Shown: piece by piece, positions 11,942-22,280 of the stretch
Numbering within the stretch: position 1 is the first letter of the stretch
Layout: each line of letters opens with the position of its first letter
NCBI GenBank assembly: GCA_015501075.1
Contig: JADNYJ010000102.1
Span: 1 to 64,000, forward strand
Direction of reading: 5' to 3'
From: Gymnopilus junonius
Taxonomy: Eukaryota; Basidiomycota; Agaricomycetes; Agaricales; Galerinaceae
DNA length: 64,000 nt
Program-made: the position numbers and the translations under genes
The notes under the pieces: model-generated
Database searches by the model: none
What the model was told of the DNA's origin: nothing
The model's input: the letters and a program-made list of their open reading frames with translations, nothing else

Positions 11942-14499
11942 TTAGATGCTGTTATACTTCACGAGATACCAACCCAAGGCGCGGAGATAGATTTTGAACG
12001 GACCGTCCTTCAAGTGTGCTTCCAAGTGAACCCAAGAGTCTTCAACCATCTGGTGCGCCTCTTCAACACAGGCATCCACAACACCGTAGGCTTCCAGCTT
12101 ATCGATCACCTTCTGCGTAGTAACATCATCATTGCCGGGCTTGCCCAGAACCGTCTCCCAAATCCACTGGACTTCGGGCAATGGCATCATCGACGCCGCT
12201 TTGGCAATAGGAATGCTAATTTTCCCAGAACGAATGTCATCACCTCGACGCTTCAGGACCGTCTTCTTGTTAGCTAATTCAGCTCTCGTTGGGTCACCGA
12301 CGTGCGACCACCCTCGGATGTCGTAGACATCGTCGATAATTTGAAATGCGATACCCATGCGTTCGCAGTGAGTGCTGAGCGCACGTATCTGTGTAGGAGT
12401 GGCATCAGAAAAGATGGCTGATATCTTGGCAATGTTGGCTGCAATGATGGCTGTCTTCATGCGGTGAACGGCAAGAACTCGCTTTTCAAGGGTCGAAGGA
12501 TCCGCGCGACCCGTCAAAACATCTTCCAAGTCGGACAATTGTTGTCCAGCAATGTCCAGAGCCTGTCCAGCATGCGCAGCCCTCATTGTCTCGAAGAATA
12601 TCTCATACACACGGACCATCTTCTCCGGGCTCTGTCCGTCACCGACGACACGTATGGCGTTCTCAAATGCGAAGTATGCGGCTGTTCCAGCGTTGATGGC
12701 TGTCGGAACGCCCCAACGAGTATGCACTGACTCAACTCCACGACGCATCGGACTTTCGTCCTGGATATCGTCGATGATGAGGGAACCTGTGTGCAGCAGC
12801 TCCATTGCTGCTAGAAGAGGTTGGAATTGCTCCGGGTCATCTCTGAAGACTGCAATACACGCTATACTGAGGAAAGAGCGCCACGACTTTCCTCCGCGGT
12901 CCGTCAAATGTCGGACAGGAGCAAAGTAATGTTCGTACAAGACGTCAAGTCGGGCATCTTCCGTAAAACGAAGTGGGGAAAGATAGGTTCCATCGAGAGG
13001 CTTTGTCGCCATTTCGGCCTGCGATTGGAAACCCATGATCTCCATAGCATGCCTGGAGTCAATAAGGTGGTCTGGATAGAGCTTCGAGACTTCCTTCCCC
13101 GTCAAACGACCAATTCGCTTCATATAATTCTCGAATTTCGTGACGAATTGTGCAGGTACATTCTAATAGTTCTGGTTAATAAACGCCGAACCGTCAGATT
13201 GACGAGCAGTCTTACCTCGACGAAACCAAGACCGCTGACCGGCGTGCCGTCCATGGTGCCAGTAATAGACACTCTGCCTTCCCAGTATCCTCTCCCGGCA
13301 CAAAGGGTCCTAAATTCTTGTCTATCAATTGATGCCTCCACCAAAACGTCAAGCCCCATTTGTGGCACAACCAGCGTCCATTTCGTTCCGTAATCGTTCA
13401 AAGTCATCATGGACGTCCATGTCTGAAGAGGCTCGAAACTGTGGTCATCGCACTCAATTCGAGTGCCTTCAGGGGATATAGCGATGGCCCTTTTATCGCG
13501 TATAACAAGCTCCCCATTGTAAATATCAGCATCCCAGAGTGTGTAGACTGTTAAATCCCATCCGTTAGATAGCTGGGCAGATGCCCACTTCCAGGAACTT
13601 TCAGTCGATTTGGTTGACCCTTCATACCATTTTCTGATACCTCCACCAAATTCGCGATCGTACCAGCCCATGGAGTGTTCTGGATCCACTGCCACTGCCG
13701 AATTATCGATGCGAATAGTGCCAGAGACGTCGCAGCGTGGCACAAAGCAGTAGTACATCCCGTCATCTGGACTGACGAGATCACCTTGCACAACACCATT
13801 TGCACCATGGCTGACGGGTGGCTTTCGCGGGATAAGGTCAATCTCCAAGCCGTAAGACCCGTCCTCTGCGTTGGCGATGATATGATAGACGTCATCACCA
13901 TTGGTGTTCTGGTGGCAGGCGACGCTGGCGAGATCCCCGTATTGAAGGTTGAGGTTCCCATCCAAGGAGACAACGACGTCGCCAGGGATGAAACTGTCAG
14001 GCGGAGAGACGTTATCCTCAGACATGACTTCGAGCATGGCACGCTTGATTAAGGGATCCATTCTAGCCTCTACCTCAAGCATACTACGCATGAGGCCAGC
14101 ATTGTTATGATCCATGGCGCTTGTGAAGTGATATTTTCCTTGCGGCGCATTGTCGGAGTCGGAGGCGTCGGCGTCGGCAGGTAGGATGGAGATGGCAAAG
14201 TTTAGAAGGTGTGAATGACAGACGCTGTGCTCGACTTCACCAGAGGGATGACCATTGAGGCCATTTATTGGGAGAGTATTGGGTGGGATGGTCGGTTTCA
14301 GGCTAGTGGTGCGGAAAAAGGCGACAAACGCCGATGCCTTTCGGCCGTCGACGAGCGACAAGTGGAAGTTGTAGTACCACCATTCCGTGCCGCTCGACTG
14401 ACGCGGAAGATCGACTTCTGGCATCCTCCGGATGATGGTACCGGGAGCAGGCCAGTCGGTATGGTGGGAAATAGCAGCGGCGATGACCTCAGAGGACAT
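11942..14499 (-). CDS. CrtC/AttH-like domain fused to isoprenyl diphosphate synthase
   Basis: Exon 14499-13216 and exon 13162-11942 join through a 53-bp GTAAGA..TTAG intron into one 834-residue frame. Residues 1-428 resemble the CrtC/AttH lipocalin-like family (fungal kievitone hydratase, bacterial hydroxyneurosporene synthase): GTEWWYYNFHLSLVDGR at ~37 and a DPEHSMGWYDREFGG block. Residues ~440-834 are a complete trans-isoprenyl diphosphate synthase: GGKSWRS (518), DDIQDESPMRRG (559), GQALDI (627) and DDVYDIRGW (705), so both aspartate motifs are intact. The product would make a C15-C25 prenyl diphosphate; the CrtC-like half might hydrate, cyclise or bind a terpenoid (inference). No signal peptide. 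ATG 14499 is the only start before EWWY; a weak upstream TTG frame was ignored. I know of no characterised protein with this order. Confidence 0.82.
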
Positions 14500-16604
14500 G
14501 ATGAAATTTAAAAGAAGAGGCGTTGAAATCGGCAAGGGGCAAGGTCAGAGGAAAACGTCGTATCTGTAACAGTAGAGCAATGAGGGACGTTCGTTAATTC
14601 AGAAAAGCCTCCCAATGAAATTTCGAGGTTTACTTACTGCAGCTACGAAAGGAAAAGCTTGGAGGGGAACGAGATCAAACTGGTGGGCTATCCTGCTGGA
14701 GCAAGTCTTTTATACTCTCGTCACCTTGGAAAACAAGGTAAGGACAGGCCCAAAAGAAGGAAGGCCCAGCAAGTGGCTCCCCTTCCATGACGATATCCTT
14801 AGTTCTTCAAGAAATGACGCGCCCCAAGGAATTTGGTAATGCGCGCTTTTGGAAATCTAGATGCGAGTTTCTAAATACAACCCATAGAAGGAGTAGCCTG
14901 AGAGCAATAGGCTTTTGAGCTGCCTTAGTTATTGGAAGCGAGTATGCCAGCAGCAAGAACGTCTTTTGTCTCTTAATAGTCTCCCTGAACTTGAAAGCAT
15001 TCCGCTGAGATTCGATGTAGAATCGTCAAGACTCAAGAGAAAAAGATGATAGATCATCATGGTTGAGGTGGAAAAAGTGCATAAACTCCGCTTGAGTCCG
15101 CTCGTCGCCGATGGGTGTGCCATACGGAAATGTCCGAATCGTTCATTTAAATAATCTCCGATTAAAGCGGTCAGTAAGTTTCGTGGCTGGGGCGAGTACC
15201 CATGCGACGACACCGATCCAAATTCTGCTCGCTATAAATGAAATGTAAAATTATCTGGTGTTGGAACTGCAGCCCAACTTGACAGGGCAAACTCAAAGTT
15301 TGAACGTTCTCCACCCTCGACTTATTTGAAGGAAATATATTTAGTTACATCTATCTCAGTAGGAGCAAAACAATGTTTATGATTTCAAAAAAAGGGGTGT
15401 AAAAGTCTTATCTAAAATGTAAGCTTTCATGCTAAATGAGTAAAGATAAAGGTGATTTACATACTCTTTCCTCTATCTATTATCTAGATGAGAAGAAGAC
15501 ACCCTGTTTCCGTTGTTAAGCAATGACAAGACGCCGAAGATTCTCAATCTACCTTATCATAATCATGAGGAGAACCGCGCTTCTCCTTTAACGTTTGCGA
15601 TGATAAGCACAACACTTTATTGGAAGATCTCAATTTTAGGGTTGTGTACTTCCCTTCCAGCTGTTAGAAGAAAGGTCTTCCTCTTGTATTCTGAACCGAA
15701 GACGTCGCCCATTAAATCTCTCGCATTAGAGCCGCATTAAAGCTCTCATTTTATTTAATCCTAATTCCAATCGGCAGCATGATTTTAATTGAGTGGAGCA
15801 TATCAGTGGAGCGCGATTACTGCCACTACCTTCCTCGGTGATTGACAATATGAAGCTATGCCGTCCTTCATGACGGTTACTCGACCTTATCTGACCAGAA
15901 AATGGGAACAGATTTACAACGGGGATGGATTTGCTTCTCAAACATTTATCTACCCAGTAAGGTTAGAACTCGTTGACTTAAGCCCCAGTAATTACCACCA
16001 GACTGAATGTCGGAAGAGGGAAACGCCACAAAAATTGAATCACTGCTATTGGTGCAGTGTTTCTAGCGTCGGGTTTTTGAAACCTCCGTTTCATACTTCA
16101 TGCAACTTCAAACAAGATTGGCCTCGCTATATACCATGGGTAAATTGTAATACTTATTTCGGGGATTCCTGGAAAGGACTAACAACCATCAGTAATCGAA
16201 CTTGCAAAAGTACGTCCATCGGATGGCTGACTGGTCGGATAAGCTACTAGTAGAAAATGCAAAAGATAATTGTCAACAAAGTTGCTGCTCTTTATGTCGT
16301 ACAATTTTGTAACCTACCTTTTAAAGTAAGTTCGTGATGGGATAACGCTAATTGCGTTACTCAATTCAGCTGATTTGGTTGCCGAAAGAACCCTTAAACT
16401 TCACCATCCGAGGATGGGATTCGAACCATCTCGTTTCTACTGCTCCATGTTAGTACAAACTCTTAGTTCGGTAACCGTGTGGCGCACGCGGACCAATCGG
16501 GTTGGTCGGCAGAATTCACCGAACCACGTGCCTGGCTATTCCGAATCTCTGATTGATCAACGATCATGTCGTTGATGCTTGAAGTTCAAGTTGAAACGTA
16601 CACA
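14500..16604. other. intergenic, no convincing gene
   Basis: Short frames on both strands lack motifs and long ATG-started exons. A tRNA-like T-arm on the minus strand near 16404-16430 does not extend to a cloverleaf. The left end should hold the promoter of the fusion gene and the right end that of the methyltransferase gene. Confidence 0.55.
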
Positions 16605-17888
16605 ATGTCCACGTTCGCGAAGGCGACCTTCAATGCTTCGACTTACTCTGCTTCTCGTCCAACCTATCCTCCCCAGCTATTCGAATACATCTTCTCGTTT
16701 CATCGTCGCGGGTCGAAGCTAAAGGAGGCACAATGGCAGAGGGCGGTTGACGTCGGATGCGGAACTGGTGTCGTGCACTCTTCTTCGGGTGTTTCTCTGC
16801 TTGCTAACCGTATCTTGCTTTAGGTCAAGCCACAGTTCGGCTGAGACCTTTCCGTGAGGTTATTGGCATTGATCCATCTCATGGCATGCTCGAGAAGGCT
16901 CGGGCTTATGCAGAGAAATTGGGACAGGAAAATCAGTCGAACATCCCCAAGTTCAACTTTGTCCAGGGCTCCGCTGAGGACTTAAGCACGGCAATCTCGG
17001 AAAACGGAAGCGTCGATCTTCTCGTCGCAGGTACTATGTTTATTACTTCGGAGAATCGTTTACTTGATAACCTTAATAAGCTCAGGCGGCACATTGGTTT
17101 GATTGGAGCAAAGTATGGCCAGAAACATTCCGTGTACTACGTCGGGGTGGTACTGCAGCATTCTGGGTGCGTTTTGGCTCCTTATGTGCTTGGTATTATT
17201 AGCTTATAAAGGCGCAGGTTTATGCAGAGTTCCGTTTGCCCGAATTCCCTGCATTAGGACCTCGGATTACCACCTATGCTCAAGGTTCAGATCCTCTCAA
17301 GAGTGTAGGGAATTACTTCCAGAGGCCTGGAAGAACGATCCTGGAGAGACACCTTGCGGATGTCCCAGACCCTTCTTCATTCATCAAAGGTGGTGAATGT
17401 GAAGAATTTCAGCGGGTTTACTTTTGCGGTAATGTTGCCTTGCATGTTATGCCGCCCTTTAGCTCACTTTACAACCAAATTAAGGTGACAACGTGCCTGA
17501 CTTTATCCCCAAGAACGCGCCCATACATCCTGTGTTGATGCGCACTGAGATGAGATGGCGTGACCTTCTGTCCTATTTCCGCACATGGAGCGCCCTACAT
17601 ACGTACCATGAGAAGAATCCCGACGACCTCAAGCAGCCCGCAGACCCCAGATTTTTGGACGAAGATTTAGCGAACAGCTCGGAGCCTCTAGGTGCGTCTA
17701 ATTGACTTGGTAATTTATTGGCTTGATGTATTTCGGCAGATGAGCTTCGCGCAGGTGATATCGCTATTCGGTTTTGGAAGGACCTGAGGGAGGGAGCTTT
17801 GAAAGCCAATCCAAACGCGGAGGTTGGGGCAGAGGATATGGTCCAGGTGGAATGGCCTGTTGCTTTGCTTCTTGCTCGCAAAGGATAA
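16605..17888 (+). CDS. SAM-dependent methyltransferase, trans-aconitate/Crg1-type
   Basis: Six exons (16605-16767, 16824-17030, 17081-17166, 17218-17428, 17485-17691, 17740-17888) join in frame to 340 residues. It is a class I methyltransferase: motif I AVDVGCGTGQAT at ~48, the acidic residue after beta-2 in GIDPSHGML at ~71, a GSAEDL motif, and AAQAAHWFDW, which is typical of the yeast Tmt1 / smut Crg1 group that methylates small carboxylic acids. The start at 16605 was chosen because family members begin a few residues before an FAKATFN-like motif; an in-frame ATG at 16566 would add 13 residues. Substrate unknown. It is the nearest enzyme gene to the terpenoid-type fusion, so methylation of a terpenoid acid is possible but purely speculative. 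Confidence 0.85.
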
Positions 17889-18902
17889 TCAAATTGTCGT
17901 CGTGTCGCGTTTATTAAAGCGCAAGTTGATACCCATTTTCGTGAATTGTTTATAACCATGTACGCCCATCCCGGCACTACTTTACATTTCAGGTTCACGG
18001 AACTTCTTGAAGTCTTGTGTGGTTGCCCTTAACGGATCTGCATTGTCTTTTTTTTTTCGATGATCTGGTGTCGTAACTGCTTTAACTGTACTCGATCTCA
18101 CATGTCTCTTTTGGTCCCTCCTCAAAAAGCCTTTGTGACTCAAGCCGGTTCTTGACTTTGCGCTGCCAGCCCTTCTTCGTGAGGTAACTTCGCCTGATGT
18201 CTGTTTTGGTTTTAAAAGTGTTCTTACCTTTACTCATAACGTCACTGACATTTGAGGTGCATAGAAATCATGGTGAAATGGTCTCCTGACAACTTTAGAG
18301 AATTGATACTAATTTCTCTGGCATTGTACCACCGCGATATGTTGAAGTTTTCCATGAAATTCTTGGGCTACGGTCCCTTTGATACGAAATTCCATCCCTT
18401 CTCTCGTTCGAATCTAGCGTCAGGCGCTCAGTGAAACATGATTTATCCTCGGATCTGTGTTTAGCAATAACACCCACAGGGACTGGTGGTTGATAGTAAA
18501 TTTGTATGTATACAAACTACTGACTCAGATGATCTTTTTGTTCCTCTTCCCTTTATGCGCTTGAGCCTCCCCTTTGGCCGGGGTTTTGTCCAAGCTTTTG
18601 TGCAGTGCTCCGAGCCGATAGGGGCTTTCGGTCTCCCAAATGGCAATTTGATCCGACGGACCAGCCTCTCCGGTCCTATTGCGCACGCAGTGGCACCAGA
18701 CCCATAAATTGAACAGCACGTTCACGGCTGCTTCGACACCTTATATCCTGTCTGTTGTAGGCAACCAGTGGGTCTGCTTGAAAACGTTTCTCGTTCTTCT
18801 CAGCTCATTGATTCTTCTTCCTTGGATCTATTCGATTTTAGGTCACTCGTTAAACTTAAAGCAAATCACAAGCAAATCCGGATAACAATTGCCAATCCGG
18901 CG
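17889..18902. other. intergenic, nothing seen
   Basis: About 1 kb between two plus-strand genes. No ATG-started exon with coding character, no RNA gene and no repeat was recognised. The promoter of the MYND gene should lie near the right end. Confidence 0.6.
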
Positions 18903-19961
18903 ATGGTCGAACGGAGGTGCGAGCATTGCGAGAACTGCTTCGCGCATGTCGAGAGCGTTTACTGCAATGGCGCTGTGAAAAATTGCAACAACCGACACGT
19001 GCCAACCCTCTTAACGTGTGCGAAGTGTAAAGAAGTTAGATATTGCGTACGTCTTTGGCCCCTTTCATAAGTACATTCAATGTCTGTTGTGGATCGAGCA
19101 TCGACATGGCTGTCGGATGGGCTCTGATTCTAAACAGTTTTGATTTTAAATGTTATTTTTACCCCTTCTTTCTTTTTTTATTAGTCCAGATCGTGTCAGA
19201 AAGCTCAATGGCAAGCGCACAAAGATCCATGTGAATCTCATGAACGGATTCTTTTGGCTCTCAAGATCCTTGGACCTAGGGTGGAAAGAACCTTCAAGGC
19301 TTTCACCAAGTTTTGTCAGTCCATCAGTGGCTATATGGAAGTTCCTGCAATCAGCGCACTTGAACTACGTAAAGGGAAACATCGAATTGGTATGTACCAC
19401 CGGTTTCTGTAACATGTTATGCGCCGCATTCTAACCGTACAGATAGACACGCACGTCTTCATGCTCAAAATTCGTGCGAAGGAGACTATTTTCAAGAAAA
19501 ACGACAAAATCACGAAGGGGTGTATCACATTCAAAGTGGAGTCGGCCGAATGTAAGACGATGAAGGAAATGCATGAACTCCTGGACTGGCGAAGTGGACC
19601 TTTCTCAGGCCCCGAAGTCACCGATCGCACAATGGCTCACCGCCCTGGTTTGCTGAGGTTATTCGTGATGGATACGAGCGGCTTACTTCCGATCCCACTG
19701 GATGGGTATACTCTTCCGACTGATATATCAAATTGGCCGTCCAACTATCATAGAAGATACGACCCCAACTGGCTGACCAAGTTCTTCGATAGTATTGGTC
19801 AGCCGATGGATGGTCGTTCATCTACGGTTTCGCAAGGAATGTTTTCTCCGTCGGAGTATATCGTGGATTATGTTGATGCGGACGACCCAGTTATACCGCC
19901 TGCCCGTCCGTCTAGTCCGGTTGAGAAAGTGGACACGGAGATTATCTCAAATGACGGATGA
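18903..19961 (+). CDS. MYND-type zinc-finger protein
   Basis: Exons 18903-19046, 19185-19389 and 19447-19961 give 287 residues. The N-terminal ~70 residues hold a MYND zinc finger: CEHCENC, a TCAKCKEVRYC segment and SCQKAQWQAHKDPC, with the finger split by intron 1 just before its last part. MYND domains bind proline-rich peptides and occur in regulators and SET-type methyltransferases; no SET domain is visible here. The rest (KHRIDTHVFMLKIR..) matches no domain I recognise and ends in a Pro/Asp-rich tail. The start is the only ATG before the finger. Intron 1 is 138 bp, longer than its neighbours. Confidence 0.75.
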
Positions 19962-20198
19962 CAAGATGGAAGTTGGCAGTATTTGTGTTTTTTTTTGTAC
20001 TAGATCATATGCCCTCAGGGCAATTTGACAGCGGAGCAAGGATTTGGTGATTACCTTGCCAAAGTAGCCTAATGTTCGCATATTTGGCTCTAAGCCTCTA
20101 TTCACTCCGGTAATCTTTATAGCCTTCATTGTGGGCTCTTGATTCATATATGAATAAAGTCGTCTATATCGATTGAAGAAGGGTATCTTTAGTACTAG
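19962..20198. other. spacer 3' of the MYND gene
   Basis: Short spacer after the MYND gene, containing a T8 run near 19989-19996 and no recognisable gene. Confidence 0.5.
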
Positions 20199-21790
20199 TC
20201 AATCCTCCCATCTAAGAAGAAAGAGGGATATATAGATCAGAATGCAATATATAGTTATATAATTACTGGTTGGAGAGCAGTCAACGCAGAAGTAATTCAC
20301 GAACACTCGCATCGTACTTATTGACCAGGGCAGCCAGCGTCCGCAAGCGAAACGACGGGACTTGAATTTCAAGTTCCATTCATTAGATGTGTAAGGGACG
20401 AAAATTTCCCTATAGTCCAGGTCGAGAGCAAGAATTGATTGAGACCTTCGGTTGATGTCTTGAATTTTGTGGCGTAGCCGTTGCAATCTTGCTGAGCTCG
20501 GCATAAGACCTTCTAATGATACCTGTACTTTGCCTCTGCAAGAAAGGGCGTAAAGGATGCAGTGAAGGAAACTCGAGCGGCGTACCAGTATTCCTTAATT
20601 GCGTTTTGTAGAACATACTCCGAGGGGCAGAGGGATCCACAAGTGGACTCGACAGTATTGCATCCCTTTTTGCCAGGCCCATAAGCATCATAAAGGGCCT
20701 CCATGAAAATGGCATGACATTTATGGAGTCGAAATCTGAGAATGTAAGATCAGCCACAAAGTGAAAGAGAACATTGACATGGCGTACCCTATTTCAAGCT
20801 CTTCTTTTGTCCATAGTGGTAACCACAGTGAGGGATCGCCATCTTCTTGGCCCATGAGTATCGCGAAATCCCTGGCGAAGTTGTTTGCACTGGCCACAAT
20901 TAGGTTGTTCAAGCATGACTACTTCGAACACCCTCCTTCCTATTCAAGGTTTACCTGGTACCAGTAAGATTGTACTATTATTGTTCGTTGTCATTCCGGA
21001 AGGCAGCTGATGTCCTCAGAGGATCTTCGTTATCAAGTGTTTTCTCCTTACATCTTATTTATTATCGGGCACAGGGCTCATTGTTGCGGGAGTCCACTTA
21101 TCCATGAAGTCAAGTCTTTTGGATATGGGTGTAAGGGAGAAGTGGATGAAGTGTGTTGTTACTCACAGCTCGCTTTCAACCATTAATTTATCATAGAGTT
21201 GCCTGTAGGGGTCGTAAAATATTAACGTCAAGATTCGATTGACTTCTGGACGGGCTTGGCATTGCCGATGTCTTCTCTTGCCTGGTTAGTAAATTTGTGC
21301 TTAAAATGGTCGACGGACAATGAATATCTCGATCAATAAGGTCGATCATGTTCTGCATGATGACAACCCTTGCTATCACCTGGGCGAATTGGCAGAACGA
21401 CGACGAGGGACATACTGAGGGGGAATAGCTGGAAGTATATTTCTCACCGTTCTCTTATTCATAAATTCAGAGCAGATATGGCGGAGATGAAATTGCTGGG
21501 TGTCGCACGCGGCAATGTGGTGGCCTTTTGAATCGGTGCCAGAACGCCTAGTGAAAGGTAACGGTTAGGTAAATCCCGTATTTGTAAGACTTTAATGATC
21601 CAGAGAGTGCAACAATTTGGCATTGACGAATTGAATCCTCTAGATCACTGCTCGATCACTGCCGCACGTTCAAGCACCTAGGAATACATCATATGCCAGA
21701 CAAGGGACAGCAAATCAAGTTCTGATCTTTTAACATTTCGTGGGTTGCATTCCAGCTGTCCATTTTCAGGCTCCGGGTATTTGTCAGCCA
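20199..21790 (-). pseudogene. unrecognised multi-exon gene or gene remnant
   Basis: Several exon-like blocks read on the minus strand in order. They are MADKYPEPENGQLECN (from ~21790), SGTDSKGHHIAACDTQQF (~21530), ARVVIMQNMIDLIDRD (~21370), LTLIFYDPYRQLYDKLM (~21225), ARDFAILMGQEDGDPSLW (~20890), FMEALYDAYGPGKKGC (~20710) and RRSQSILALDLDYREIF (~20440). Some have good GT..AG borders, such as the 50-bp intron near 20735-20785. Others do not join cleanly and I could not build one open frame. The block containing LPLWTKEELEIG recalls the large ATPase-like families (RHS/Crinkler-type) that are expanded in fungi, but this is a weak guess. It may be intact with introns I misjudged, or a decayed member. 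Confidence 0.35.
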
Positions 21791-22280
21791 TGATACAACC
21801 AAATAACGCCTTCTTTGGATTAGATGCCGGAGTAAATTGTCGCCTAGCGACATTCAACATCGATTCGTTGCTCGTCACTCGACAGTGTCCAACGCCTTTT
21901 TCGCGTCGGGCCCACTTTTTATTCGAATCCAGACAATAAGGGGGCCAAAGATACTGGAGCTTCTAAGGAATTTGAGGTGCGCTACGCGTCTGGCCCTTGT
22001 GGAACATCTGAATCTTGACCACCATTTTACGTGTAAAGGTCGCGTCGAATCATCGCGAGATCGGGGGCGACGTCCTTCTGCTCTTCAAGTTGCCTACGGA
22101 TTTAGGCACTTATCAACTTCTTTGGTGTGTTCCTGGCGAACTCGCTTCGATCATCAAGGCAGAAGTCGGCGGCTGATAACCCCGAGGGCGCGTTGGTTTC
22201 TGCATTCGACATTTCATTCCATCACTCAGAACTTCAAGCTTTATCAGTCTACGAATTTTGGTTCTTCTCCAATTTCACCC

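Noticed and set aside
13120..13123. ATGA overlap suggesting two separate genes (CrtC-like ending at 13120, synthase starting at 13123).
   Set aside because: Stop-start coupling is not usual in fungi, and a well-formed 53-bp intron joins the frames; the residues after the junction continue smoothly into the synthase.
16380..16560. tRNA-like T-arm on the minus strand (GGTTCGAATCCCATC).
   Set aside because: No matching acceptor stem, D-arm or anticodon arm could be folded at the right distances.
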